NCBI GenBank assembly: GCA_905200905.1
Contig: CAJKMA010000011.1
Location: 1-56,658 of the forward strand
Length of the DNA: 56,658 bases
Direction: 5' to 3'
From: an uncultured Bacillota bacterium
GTDB lineage: Bacteria > Bacillota > Clostridia > Lachnospirales > Lachnospiraceae
Position 1 is the first letter of the stretch. Each line of letters starts with the position of its first letter. This document shows, one piece after another, positions 25,361 through 34,664 of the stretch. A program made the position numbers and the translations under genes. The notes beneath the pieces are model-generated. The model ran no database searches. It was not told the DNA's origin and worked only from the letters and a program-made list of their open reading frames with translations.

Positions 25361-26656
25361 TCATGATTCCTTTGGCAAAATAACCAGATGCTTCTCTACC
25401 AATTTCTGCAGGGACATTAAAATTCCCAGTTTTGCATGATACCAGGTAAGTCCTCCTTGGAAATACACGGTATAAGGTGGCTTAATAGGACCATCTGCAG
25501 ATAATTCAATGGAAGACCCCTGCACAAAAGCTCCCGCCGCCATAATCACATCACTGTCATAACCTGGCATAGCCCATGGCTCTGGCTCCACATAACTGTC
25601 CACTGGGGCTGCCGCCTGAATCCCCTTACAAAATTCAATGACACCCTCTGGGTTCCCAAAAGTAACTGCCTGGATAATATCATGACGACTCTCTGTACTG
25701 TTTGGAGTTACAGAAAAGCCTAAGGTTTCATAAATATTTGCCGCAAAAATAGCTCCTTTTAAAGCGCCTGCCGTTACGGTTGGCGCTAAGAAAAAGCCCT
25801 GATAAAAGGCTGGATTCACTCCAAGAGTAGCTCCTACTTCTTTTCCCAAGCCAGGACAGGTAAGACGGTACGCAGCATTGTCTACATATTCCTGTTTTCC
25901 CGCAATATATCCTCCAATCGGGGCCAGACCACCTCCTGGATTTTTAATGAGAGAGCCTACAATTAAATCAGCCCCTACATCGCTAGGCTCTAACTTTTCT
26001 ACAAACTCTCCGTAACAGTTATCTACCATACAAATAATATCTGGTTTAATATTTTTAATAAAAGCAATCAGTTCCCCAATCTGCTCTACGGAAAACGTAG
26101 GACGGGTAAGATAACCTTTGGAACGCTGGATTTCCACCATCTTTGTATTTTCATGAATGGCTGCACGGATTCCCTCGTAATCAAAACTACCATCTTCCAA
26201 TAATTCCACCTGACGATAAGTCACTCCATACTCTGCCAAAGAACCTTTGGATGGACGGATACCAATGACCTCTTCCAGGGTATCGTAAGGTTTTCCTACT
26301 GGAGAGAGTAATTCATCTCCTGGACGGAGATTTCCTGCCAGAGCAACCGCAAGGGCATGGGTTCCACAGGCCAGCAGGGGACGAACCAGAGCCGCCTCTG
26401 TATGGAAGGTACTTGCATACACTTCTTCCAGAGTATCTCTTCCGATGTCATTGTAGCCGTATCCAGTAGAAGAATACAAACATGCCTCGCTGACTTTATT
26501 CTTCTGCATAGCATGAAGCACTTTGAGCTGATTGTATTCTGCTGTTTCATCAATGGCCTCAAATCGCTGTTTCAATTTTTTTTCTATTTTATTTCCAAAA
26601 GCCAGTACCTCCTGGTCAATTCCCAGCTTTTGGTACATATTCATCATTTCTTCCAT
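25361..26656 (-). CDS. PLP-dependent methionine gamma-lyase-like protein (YnbB family)
   Basis: A 431-residue fold-type I PLP enzyme of the family often labelled aluminum resistance protein or methionine gamma-lyase family. The PLP lysine is expected in SLIKNPGGGLAPIGGYIAG (~240-258). EVYASTFHTEAALVRPLLACGTHA and GYDSDVIMAAGAFVQGSS are other conserved blocks. The true reaction is uncharacterised. ATG 26656 is chosen (AGAGG eight bases upstream) over 26677. The start lies 41 bases inside miaA, as in B. subtilis, where ynbB follows the mutSL-miaA region. Confidence 0.87.
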   Translation of the reverse strand: MEEMMNMYQKLGIDQEVLAFGNKIEKKLKQRFEAIDETAEYNQLKVLHAMQKNKVSEACLYSSTGYGYNDIGRDTLEEVYASTFHTEAALVRPLLACGTHALAVALAGNLRPGDELLSPVGKPYDTLEEVIGIRPSKGSLAEYGVTYRQVELLEDGSFDYEGIRAAIHENTKMVEIQRSKGYLTRPTFSVEQIGELIAFIKNIKPDIICMVDNCYGEFVEKLEPSDVGADLIVGSLIKNPGGGLAPIGGYIAGKQEYVDNAAYRLTCPGLGKEVGATLGVNPAFYQGFFLAPTVTAGALKGAIFAANIYETLGFSVTPNSTESRHDIIQAVTFGNPEGVIEFCKGIQAAAPVDSYVEPEPWAMPGYDSDVIMAAGAFVQGSSIELSADGPIKPPYTVYFQGGLTWYHAKLGILMSLQKLVEKHLVILPKES

Positions 26657-27599
26657 GTATGATTCCTCTTTTCTCACAGTTTTCTAACATATAATCCAGG
26701 ATTTTTTCATCCTCATATCCAAACTCTGGCTTGTTTACCCAAATCACATCCGGCTCCCGTTTAAACCAGGTAATCTGCCGCTTGGCAAAGTGTCTGGTAT
26801 CTCTTTTCAGAATATAAATTGCTTCTTCCAGGGAACACTCACCCTCCAGATACGCCAAAATTTCTTTATATCCTAATCCCTGCATGGACACCAGATTTCT
26901 GGTATAGCCCATCTTGGAAAGTTTTTCTACTTCTTGTATCAGACCTTCTTTTAACATTTCATCTACTCTGGCATCAATACGCTGATACAACTTCTCTCTT
27001 AAATCATTGAGTACAAAATAAGCATAGCAATAAGGGGATTCTTTAGCAGCCTCCCTCTTATTATGAAGGGAAATTTTCTCCCCTGTCAGTTCATAGTATT
27101 CCAAAGCACGGATGACCCGTTTTACATTATTGGCATGAATTTTTTTTGCGGAATCCGGATCCACCTCTAATAGTTTCTGGTGAAGATATTCACTTCCATG
27201 CTCCTTGGCTAGTTTCTCCAGGCGGCTTCTAATCTCTGATTTTTCTGTATTTTCCGAAAAATCAATATCTTTTACCACTGCCTGAATATAAAACCCTGTG
27301 CCTCCTGTTAAAATGGGAATTTTCCCTTTTGCATAGATTTCCTTCATGGCCTGCTTGGCCATTTCCTGAAACCGCACCACATGAAATTCTTCCTCTGGTT
27401 TCAACACATCAATAAGGTAATGAGGCACACCTTGCATTTCTTCTTTTTTTATTTTTGCAGAGCCGATATCCATGTACTGATATACCTGCATGGAATCTGC
27501 TGAAATAATTTCTCCGTTTACTGCCTTTGCCAGGGCAATGGACAGTTTTGTCTTGCCTACGGCAGTAGGACCGGTGAGTATAATCAAAGGTTTTTTCAA
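26616..27599 (-). CDS. miaA: tRNA dimethylallyltransferase
   Basis: A ~327-residue enzyme that adds a dimethylallyl group to A37 of tRNAs reading UNN codons; MiaB (36743) then methylthiolates the product. ILTGPTAVGKTKLSIALA is the P-loop, SADSMQVYQYMDIGSAK and PILTGGTGFYIQA are family motifs, and RDTRHFAKRQITWF contains the tRNA-contacting region. The start is either GTG 27608, directly after the mutL stop, or TTG 27599, which has AGGTG at the right distance; TTG is slightly preferred. Confidence 0.93.
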   Translation of the reverse strand: MKKPLIILTGPTAVGKTKLSIALAKAVNGEIISADSMQVYQYMDIGSAKIKKEEMQGVPHYLIDVLKPEEEFHVVRFQEMAKQAMKEIYAKGKIPILTGGTGFYIQAVVKDIDFSENTEKSEIRSRLEKLAKEHGSEYLHQKLLEVDPDSAKKIHANNVKRVIRALEYYELTGEKISLHNKREAAKESPYCYAYFVLNDLREKLYQRIDARVDEMLKEGLIQEVEKLSKMGYTRNLVSMQGLGYKEILAYLEGECSLEEAIYILKRDTRHFAKRQITWFKREPDVIWVNKPEFGYEDEKILDYMLENCEKRGIIHGRNDEYVPKAGN

Positions 27600-27608
27600 T
27601 TTGTTCAC

Positions 27609-29528
27609 CTACACAATTCGTTTAAACTTCTTTTCCAATTCATATTTCGTCATGGAGACAATGGTAGGCCTTCCATGAGGACAATGATAAGGATTATCCA
27701 ATCCCAAAAGCTGATCAATAAGCTGGTCTGCTTCTTTTAGGGATAGGGTATTGTTTCCCTTTACTGCAGCCTTGCAGGCAGCTGTTGCAAGTTTCCCTGT
27801 AATCAACTCCAAAGGCTGTTTTGCATGTTCATTTTCCAAGCTATCCAGAATCTCCACAAAAAACTCCTGTACAGAGCTTCCGTACAAATCCACGGGAACT
27901 GCATGGATGCTGTACTCTCTGCCACCAAACTCTGAAATTTCAAACCCAAACTCCCGAAATACTTCCATATTTGCCTTCATAATAGCATCTTCCTGTAAGT
28001 TCAGAGAAATCACCTGAGCCGGTGAAATCATCTGGGACAACACATCCTTGTTTGCATATTCTTTTAACAGCTTCTCGTATAGCACCTTTTCATGCGCTGC
28101 ATGCTGATCAATGATATAAAATTTATCCTCATATTCTACTAGCCAATAAGTATCAAACAACTGTCCAATAATCCGATGACGCAGCCTTGCCTTGGGAGAA
28201 AGAAGGGCATCTTCAAAAAGTTCCATTTGTTTTGGTGTCTGTTTTGGTACTACATCTGGTTCCTTTTTTTCCTGTAAAGGTGCTTCTTTTATCACAGGTA
28301 CTGTCGGCAGGTTTTCCTGAGTCCTTGGCTTTGTTACTTGCGATATAGTGAAACTTCCTGTAGCAGGTTTTAATCCTACTGATTTCGGCGCATACAGCTG
28401 CGGATCTTCTCTCACATAGGAAACGCTTTTCTGTATATTCTGTTGTTGCTTATATACAGTCTCAAAAGGTTCCGGTGCAGTTATCTTCTGCTTTTTGATA
28501 TCCCTCTCTTTTTTCTCTAATTCCACCTCTGGAATCAGTTCTTTCCCTCCCAGCGCCTCGCTGATAGCATCATAAGTTGCATTGTACACAGCACTTTGAT
28601 TCTGAAACCGCACCTCCATTTTAGTAGGATGCACATTTACATCAATGGATTCCCCTTCTATGGTATAATGTAGACACACAAACGGATATTTGTGTTGCAT
28701 CATATAGGGCTTATAAGCTTCCTCTATGGCCTTCATAAGAAGCTTACTCTTCACATATCTGCCATTAATATAATAATTCTCAAAATTTCGATTTCCTCTG
28801 GCAATCACTGGTTTTCCAATAAAACCGGAAATAGCAATACCAGTACATTGAAACTGAATAGGCAGCAGTTCCCTGGTAATATCCCTGCCATAAATTCCAT
28901 AAATCACATCCTTTAAATTAGAGTTCCCAGAAGTATGAAGCCTTGTCTGTCCGTTTACCATATATTTAAAGGAAATATCCTGATGGGAAAGTGCCAGTTG
29001 TTCCATATAACTACTTACATATCCTGCCTCCGTCATGGCTGTTTTTAAAAATTTTCCTCTGGCAGGGGTATTAAAAAATAAATTCCGTACCAGCATAGTG
29101 GTTCCACAGGGCGCACCGATTTCCTCCAGGGATTTCTCCCTTCCTCCCTCGATAATATAACGCACTCCAGTAAGAGCTTCTTGCGTCTTTGTAATCACTT
29201 CCATCTGGGAAACTGCAGAAATACTGGATAGAGCCTCTCCACGAAAACCTAAAGAAGTAATCTGAAGCAAATCCTCCACCCGCTCAATTTTACTGGTAGC
29301 ATGTCTAAGAAAGGCAAGAGGCACCTGCTCTTTTGGAATTCCTCCTCCATTATCTGTTACACGGATAAAAGAAATCCCACCATCCTTAATCTCCACAGTA
29401 ATGGCAGTCGACCCAGCATCCACTGCATTTTCCACTAGCTCCTTTACCACTGAGGCCGGACGTTCTACCACCTCACCGGCAGCAATTTTATCAATTGTAT
29501 TCTGATCTAAAACAGCAATTTTTCTCAC
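27609..29528 (-). CDS. mutL: DNA mismatch repair protein MutL
   Basis: A 639-residue GHKL ATPase and probable nicking endonuclease coupling MutS to strand removal. N-terminal ATPase motifs: ELVENAVDAGSTAI (~30-43), VTDNGGGIPKEQ, GFRGEALSSI (~93-102). A linker at ~330-450 is low-complexity. The C-terminal domain carries the metal motif DQHAAHEKVLYE plus ACKAAVKG and CPHGRPTIV, so it belongs to the endonuclease-proficient class. It lies six bases after mutS. Confidence 0.96.
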   Translation of the reverse strand: MRKIAVLDQNTIDKIAAGEVVERPASVVKELVENAVDAGSTAITVEIKDGGISFIRVTDNGGGIPKEQVPLAFLRHATSKIERVEDLLQITSLGFRGEALSSISAVSQMEVITKTQEALTGVRYIIEGGREKSLEEIGAPCGTTMLVRNLFFNTPARGKFLKTAMTEAGYVSSYMEQLALSHQDISFKYMVNGQTRLHTSGNSNLKDVIYGIYGRDITRELLPIQFQCTGIAISGFIGKPVIARGNRNFENYYINGRYVKSKLLMKAIEEAYKPYMMQHKYPFVCLHYTIEGESIDVNVHPTKMEVRFQNQSAVYNATYDAISEALGGKELIPEVELEKKERDIKKQKITAPEPFETVYKQQQNIQKSVSYVREDPQLYAPKSVGLKPATGSFTISQVTKPRTQENLPTVPVIKEAPLQEKKEPDVVPKQTPKQMELFEDALLSPKARLRHRIIGQLFDTYWLVEYEDKFYIIDQHAAHEKVLYEKLLKEYANKDVLSQMISPAQVISLNLQEDAIMKANMEVFREFGFEISEFGGREYSIHAVPVDLYGSSVQEFFVEILDSLENEHAKQPLELITGKLATAACKAAVKGNNTLSLKEADQLIDQLLGLDNPYHCPHGRPTIVSMTKYELEKKFKRIV

Positions 29529-29534
29529 TTTTCA

Positions 29535-32210
29535 TCACCATCTGTTTTTCAGTTTATTTTGAAGCTGATATAATAAATTCAATGCATCCACAGGCCTTAA
29601 TTCATCCAACTGAACCGTTTTTAATTCTTCCAGTACATCATCATCCTTCACGGTATCAAACAAAGACATCTGCTTCATATCTACTTCGTCATAATGAGGC
29701 ACCGGCTTTGGCTTGGCTGATTTGTTCTCTGAAGCAATATTTTTAACCGTCGTTGTAATATCTGCGCTTACCAGTTCTTCCACCAGTTCTTTCGCCCGCT
29801 CAATGACAGAATCCGGGACTCCTGCCAGTTTTGCCACCTGGATTCCATAACTTTTATCTGCACCACCTTTTACAATTTTTCTAAGAAAGACAATATCATC
29901 TCCCCGTTCTTTTACAGCAATGCAATAATTATTCACTCCTGCCAGCTTTCCTTCTAATTCCGTAAGCTCATGATAATGGGTTGCAAATAAGGTTTTCGCT
30001 CCCAAAAGTCTTGGATTGCTAATATGCTCAATCACGGCCCAGGCAATGGAAAGCCCATCAAAGGTACTGGTTCCTCTTCCGATTTCGTCTAAAATTAAAA
30101 GACTTTTGGATGTGGCATTTCTAAGAATATTCGCCACCTCCGTCATTTCCACCATAAAGGTACTCTGACCGCTGGCTAAATCATCAGAAGCTCCTACTCT
30201 GGTAAAAATCCGGTCTACAATGCCAATGTTTGCCTTTTCTGCGGGAACAAAGGAACCAATCTGCGCCATCAGAACAATCAATGCTGATTGACGCATATAA
30301 GTAGATTTTCCTGCCATGTTGGGACCAGTAATAACAGAAATCCTGTTCTTTCCATTGTCCAGGTACGTATCATTGGGAATAAACATGTCATTGGGAATCA
30401 TGTTTTCCACCACCGGATGACGTCCATTTTTAATATCAATGACACCTCTAACATTGATTTTAGGACGTACATAATGATTTCTTGACGCCACCAAAGCCAT
30501 AGACACATAAGCATCCAATTTTGCAATGGCTTTCGCTGTCCGCTGAATCCGTTCCACTTGGTCTGCTATCATGGTACGCACCTTTACAAATTCATCATAC
30601 TCCAGTGCATAAAGTTTATCTTCTGCCCCTAAAATCATATCCTCCAATTCTTTTAACCTTGGAGTAATATACCGTTCTGCGTTGGTCAATGTCTGTTTCC
30701 TGGTATAATAATCTGGCACCATATCCTTAAAAGAATTGGTAACCTCCAGATAATAGCCAAAAACTTTATTGTATTTTATTTTCAAGGTACGAATACCTGT
30801 TTTTTCTTTCTCGGAAGCTTCCAACTCTGCCAACCAAACCTTTCCCTTGGTTTTGGCTTCTCGAAATTCGTCAATCTGAGCATTATAACCATCCTTAATA
30901 ATGCCTCCCTCTTTCATAGCAAGAGGTGGTTCTTCTACAATAGCGGCCTCCAAAACCTCATGAAGATCTCTTAATTCATCCATTTCTTCACGAATTTTCT
31001 GTAATTCTTCACATTGAAACTGTGCAAGAAGTTTCTTAATAGGGGGAATCATCCCAATGGAGGTCTTAAAAGCAATCAAATCTCTTGGATTAGCAGACTG
31101 ATAGCTTACGCGGCTAATAAGACGTTCCATATCATACACTGGACTTAAGTATTCTCTCAATTCCTCCCTGTCCACTTCATGATTATTAAGTTCTTCCAAG
31201 GCATCTAAGCGACCATTAATTGCTTCCTGATCAATAAGCGGCTGCTCCAAAAAGGTACGAAGCATTCTGGCTCCCATAGCTGTCAAGGTTTTATCCAGCA
31301 CCCACAAAAGAGAACCCCGTTTTCCTTTATCCCGCATGGTTTCTGTTAATTCCAAATTTCTTCTAGTGGAACTGTCAATCAGCATATACCGGTCTGTTAC
31401 ATAAGGGGTAATAGCCCGCATATGCTCCAGAGCGTTTTTCTGCGTTTCCAGAAGATAGGTAAACAAAGCCCCTGCTGCAATGACTGCACAGGCATAGTCC
31501 TTTAACCCCAGTCCTTCCAGAGAATTTACATGAAAATGCTCTTTTAAAGTACGGCTACATAATTCATCATCAAAATACCATGCATCCAGAGGGGACAAAG
31601 TAAGATTTAGACGATGTTTCAGTTCTTCCAGGTCAATGCCACTCATACAAAGAGCTTCATTGCACACCAGCTCTGCCGGAGAAAATTTATATATTTCATC
31701 TAGCAATTTTCTGGAGCTGTCCACCTCTGTCACTAAAAAATCTCCTGTGGTAACATCTCCAATAGCAATGCCAAAACGGTTGGAAAGATATACCACGGAC
31801 ATAATATAATTATTCTTGGTTTCATCCAATGCCTGGGTATTTAAAGTAGTTCCCGGCGTTACCACTCGGATGACTTCTCTTCTTACAATGCCTTTTGCCT
31901 GCTTAGGGTCCTCCATCTGCTCACAGATTGCAACCTTATAACCCTTACTAATCAGACGGTTAATATAGGTTTCTGCTGCATGAAAGGGGACGCCGCACAT
32001 GGGCGCCCTCTCTGCCATTCCGCAGTCTTTTCCTGTGAGGGTCAGTTCTAATTCTCTGGATACAGTCTCTGCATCTTCAAAGAACATTTCGTAAAAGTCC
32101 CCCAAACGGTAAAATAAAATGCTGTCTTTATACTCTTCTTTTGTCTTTACATAATGCTGCATCATTGGTGATAATGCACCAACATCTATATCTTTAATTG
32201 TTAAACCCAT
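29535..32210 (-). CDS. mutS: DNA mismatch repair protein MutS
   Basis: An 891-residue mismatch sensor. YRLGDFYEMFFEDA (~34-47) holds the Phe-x-Glu mismatch wedge. ITGPNMAGKSTYMRQ (~630) is Walker A, followed by SLLILDEIGRGTS. The C terminus ends with a clamp-like helical tail. ATG 32210 follows AAAGGA. The first 17 codons (MGLTIKDIDVGALSPMM) appear to be supplied by the island at 32154-36690; a diverged copy of the same 17 codons remains next to miaB at 36676-36729. Expression therefore probably starts inside the island, not from the miaB operon promoter. Confidence 0.97.
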   Translation of the reverse strand: MGLTIKDIDVGALSPMMQHYVKTKEEYKDSILFYRLGDFYEMFFEDAETVSRELELTLTGKDCGMAERAPMCGVPFHAAETYINRLISKGYKVAICEQMEDPKQAKGIVRREVIRVVTPGTTLNTQALDETKNNYIMSVVYLSNRFGIAIGDVTTGDFLVTEVDSSRKLLDEIYKFSPAELVCNEALCMSGIDLEELKHRLNLTLSPLDAWYFDDELCSRTLKEHFHVNSLEGLGLKDYACAVIAAGALFTYLLETQKNALEHMRAITPYVTDRYMLIDSSTRRNLELTETMRDKGKRGSLLWVLDKTLTAMGARMLRTFLEQPLIDQEAINGRLDALEELNNHEVDREELREYLSPVYDMERLISRVSYQSANPRDLIAFKTSIGMIPPIKKLLAQFQCEELQKIREEMDELRDLHEVLEAAIVEEPPLAMKEGGIIKDGYNAQIDEFREAKTKGKVWLAELEASEKEKTGIRTLKIKYNKVFGYYLEVTNSFKDMVPDYYTRKQTLTNAERYITPRLKELEDMILGAEDKLYALEYDEFVKVRTMIADQVERIQRTAKAIAKLDAYVSMALVASRNHYVRPKINVRGVIDIKNGRHPVVENMIPNDMFIPNDTYLDNGKNRISVITGPNMAGKSTYMRQSALIVLMAQIGSFVPAEKANIGIVDRIFTRVGASDDLASGQSTFMVEMTEVANILRNATSKSLLILDEIGRGTSTFDGLSIAWAVIEHISNPRLLGAKTLFATHYHELTELEGKLAGVNNYCIAVKERGDDIVFLRKIVKGGADKSYGIQVAKLAGVPDSVIERAKELVEELVSADITTTVKNIASENKSAKPKPVPHYDEVDMKQMSLFDTVKDDDVLEELKTVQLDELRPVDALNLLYQLQNKLKNRW
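32154..32171. repeat. Island attachment site, mutS side (attL)
   Basis: ATGCTGCATCATTGGTGA, within codons 12-18 of mutS. The same 18 bases with one mismatch (ATGCTACATCATTGGTGA) occur at 36673-36690 in the same orientation. They bound a segment with integrase and excisionase genes. Coding context on both sides (SPMM) shows where recombination took place. Confidence 0.8.
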
Positions 32211-32259
32211 TGTTTTTCCTTTGTTTCAAGTATTTTTGGACGTTTTATTTTTGGCTTAC

Positions 32260-32281
32260 TACACCCTTTTTACACCCTTTT
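32260..32281. repeat. Tandem 11-bp repeat at the island end
   Basis: Two perfect head-to-tail copies of TACACCCTTTT, about 90 bases from attL and between the integrase and mutS. This is the sort of position and spacing where arm-type binding sites of Tn916-like integrases lie. They also sit in the mutS leader. Confidence 0.55.
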
Positions 32282-32319
32282 TCATATACAGGTGTTTGCT
32301 GATATTTTAGTGTATGGAT

Positions 32320-32355
32320 AATATGCGCTTCTAATGAATAATTATTCATGCATAT
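32320..32355. promoter_or_regulatory. Palindrome just after the integrase gene
   Basis: ATGAATAATTATTCAT (32334-32349) is a perfect 16-bp palindrome, flanked by a further AATATGC/GCATATT pair. It may be an operator, an integrase/excisionase accessory site or a weak terminator; there is no T-run to favour the last. Confidence 0.4.
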
Positions 32356-32357
32356 TT

Positions 32358-33604
32358 CTATACAGATTTTTCATATTTTTCAAACTCACGGTGTAAAAAT
32401 TCTTTTTCTGGATGTGTATAATGGTCTGTCATTTCCTGGTTCCGGTGTCCGGTGATATCAAGCAATATTCTGGAATCCAACTTTTGCTGATAGCAATTCG
32501 TCACAAAGGTATGCCGGAACATATGTGGATGGATTTCAATTGGGGGAAAGGATTTGCCCTCGTCCTCTGCTATCTGTTTTTGCCTTTTGTTTAAGATAGC
32601 GACTAAGCGCCTGCATTCCTTTTCTATATAATTGGGCAAAAAACAATTTCCTTTTTTGGTCGTCATGGCCAAATCAGGGTATTCATTTAAAAACACATTT
32701 GAAGCGCCCCAGTTTTATTATTTTCTTTATCTTGGGATTGTTGTTTTTTCAAAATCTGGAATGCTTCAGCCACACCTTCTGTCATTGGGACAGCCCGATT
32801 ACTTGCTTCTTTTTTAGGTGTCGTAATTTGAATACTTGTAACAGCATGTTCTAATTTTTTTCCATATCTATCAAAATAACATTTTGTTCGGTTGGTTGTT
32901 TTGTAAATACGAAGCTCCCGTTTTTTAAAGTCAACATCTTTCCATTGTAATGCACATAATTCTCCAGCACGAAGTCCAGTGTGTAGAAGAATATAAAAAT
33001 ATGTCATGGAACGGGAGTTTTTCGCAACGTCAAAAAACAGATCCAAAAGGGGTTTGTTGATATATTGCAAATCTTCTTCCAATTCTTTTGGGGTGAAGTC
33101 TTTTAAACAATCATTTATAACAACCCCTCTACATGGATTATGTGTGATTACAAAATTATTGACGGCATATTCTAAACAGGAAGAAAGCACATACAATGTA
33201 CTTTCTATAGTGCTTTTCTTGTATTTTTTTGCCAAATCATTCACTGCGTCTTGAATGCTGATTTGATTCAGATCAAGCAGTTTGATATGTCCTATTGAAC
33301 CTTTTATCCTGTTGTAGTTGTCGTAATAATTTCGGATTGTTGTGTTTTTCAATTTTACTGCACAGACTGTTTCCATCCATTGGTCAAACCACTCATTCAG
33401 TATCATCATTGATTGAATGGTAGAAAGGTTTTTGGTTTTCATGAATTCCAAATGTTTTTTTCTTGCCCGGAGATTGTTTAAATTAGAATCATAAAGGTAG
33501 GTAGGTTTTGGACTCCCTTTCATGTAAATTTTTGCCTGATAAAGACCATCCTTACGTTGGCAGATGCCACGCCCTATACTTTTTCCTTTTAAATTTTTTC
33601 CCAT
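32358..33604 (-). pseudogene. Tyrosine recombinase (integrase), frameshifted
   Basis: A ~415-codon integrase split by a single-base frameshift near 32690. The first part (start 33604) has an N-terminal arm-binding-like region, a SAM-like core-binding domain and the first catalytic Arg in LHTGLRAGELCALQW. It breaks after KTGALQ. The second frame continues as VFLNEYPDLAMTTKKGNC and carries the remaining active-site residues: HPHMFRHTF, then GHRNQEMTDHYTH with the nucleophilic Tyr. One inserted A in the CAAATG stretch would rejoin it. As written, the product would lack the nucleophile, so the island is likely immobile without help. Confidence 0.88.
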
Positions 33605-33727
33605 ATCATAACCTCCTTATTCCTACGTTTGTTTCCGAGAAACAAGGATACTTATCATATTCGGTTAACATCTTATCAAATTTATGGATATTATTCAAGA
33701 TAAAACCGAATATATCCGCATCCAATT

Positions 33728-33913
33728 TCATTTAACTTGTTCATTAATCCATTTCTCTAATTTTGCTCTATGCACCAGAATTCTTCTCCCTATACGGACC
33801 TGCATATTTTGCTCAAATGTAAAATTCCTAGCTTTGCCATATGAGATATTAAGCAGTTCGCTGACTTCACCTAGTGAAAGCAGAATCTTTTCTTCCCGCA
33901 ATTCTTTCAACAT
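33728..33913 (-). CDS. Excisionase-like small DNA-binding protein
   Basis: A 61-residue protein with a winged-helix/MerR-like HTH: LLSLGEVSELLNISYGKARN followed by VRIGRRILVHRAKLEKWINE, the pattern of Tn916-type Xis and HTH_17 proteins. These direct integrase toward excision. ATG 33913 has AAAGGAGG six bases upstream; earlier in-frame ATGs lack one. It lies upstream of the integrase, as in Tn916-family elements. Confidence 0.82.
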   Translation of the reverse strand: MLKELREEKILLSLGEVSELLNISYGKARNFTFEQNMQVRIGRRILVHRAKLEKWINEQVK

Positions 33914-34057
33914 GGACATCCTCCTTTCCGCATACTCTTTTGAAATATGGGAGAAAAAAGTTTTCATCACTGATTTAAACGGTTTGCTTTCGTATTTTCG
34001 TCATGATTCCCTTTTTTCAGCATAGTAAACAAGAAAAGGATTTTGAATTTTTGGCAA

Positions 34058-34087
34058 GAAAAAAAGACGCTATAAAAGCATCTTTTT
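34058..34087 (-). terminator. Hairpin at the end of the small island ORFs
   Basis: On the minus strand AAAAAGATGC and GCGTCTTTTTTT pair across a 7-base loop and end in a T-run, overlapping the stop of the 43-codon ORF. Confidence 0.6.
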
Positions 34088-34201
34088 CCTCAGTTTGAAA
34101 TTAAGCTGTTCGGCATCTGCATATCCATTTGCAAGTTTTCCTCCTGCATGTTGAGTAATGGTTACTTCCTTAATTGCAACAGATTTTCCGTGGTCTAACA
34201 T
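34070..34201 (-). CDS. Small ORF (43 codons), possibly the tail of a decayed gene
   Basis: MLDHGKSVAIKEVTITQHAG begins a 43-residue basic product with GGGAGCAGG before the ATG. It ends directly at the hairpin 34058-34087, as a true gene end would. No family recognised. It could be the 3' fragment of a longer element gene disrupted upstream. Confidence 0.35.
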   Translation of the reverse strand: MLDHGKSVAIKEVTITQHAGGKLANGYADAEQLNFKLRKKMLL

Positions 34202-34296
34202 CCCCTGCTCCCATTACAATGGTAGTCTTTTAACTGTAAAAAGAAGTTGTTATATAAAATGCTGTCATATGGCTGCATTGTTTTCCAAAACTCCAT
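34195..34296 (-). CDS. Small ORF (33 codons) of doubtful reality
   Basis: MEFWKTMQPYDSILYNNFFL begins a 33-residue frame between the 81-codon and 43-codon genes, overlapping the latter by 7 bases. Composition is protein-like but there is no clear ribosome binding site. Perhaps part of the same decayed gene in another frame. Confidence 0.2.
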   Translation of the reverse strand: MEFWKTMQPYDSILYNNFFLQLKDYHCNGSRGC

Positions 34297-34305
34297 GAAT
34301 CGAAT

Positions 34306-34551
34306 TCAAACCAAACCGCTAATTATCCCATTGCGTTCAGAAAGATACATGACATTCAAATCCCACAACTCTCCTACGCAAAAAGCCTGCTTCATGTCTG
34401 GAAAACCAGGATGACCGTAAATAATGGAATCCGGAGTTAATTTATTTGCATCATGAGTGGTTAGTCGGAGATAGCCGCTCTGAGTCATAAAATCGAACCC
34501 ATTTGCAGGACACATTTTAATTACATCACAGAATTTCATTTCTTTATTCAT
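34306..34551 (-). CDS. Conserved-looking small island protein, function unknown
   Basis: An 81-residue soluble protein with an unusual composition (MKFCDVIKMCPANGFDFMTQ, then GYLRLTTHDANKLTPDSIIY). AGGAGGAAG precedes the ATG, a strong translation signal. Family not recognised; similar small proteins ride on conjugative elements. The IS66 derivative inserted 62 bases upstream of its start, probably separating it from its promoter. Confidence 0.6.
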   Translation of the reverse strand: MNKEMKFCDVIKMCPANGFDFMTQSGYLRLTTHDANKLTPDSIIYGHPGFPDMKQAFCVGELWDLNVMYLSERNGIISGLV

Positions 34552-34612
34552 TCTAACTTCCTCCTGTTTTAAAATTTCATATGAATATGGAAAAAAATAA
34601 AAATCAAAAAAA

Positions 34613-34620
34613 GAGACACC
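34613..34620. repeat. Left copy of the IS66 target-site duplication
   Basis: GAGACACC, identical to 35382-35389 on the other side of the IS. Eight bases is the duplication length characteristic of IS66-family insertions. Confidence 0.8.
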
Positions 34621-34664
34621 GTAAACATCAAATCACTCGCCTGGGCGAATTAGTTTTTTTATGA

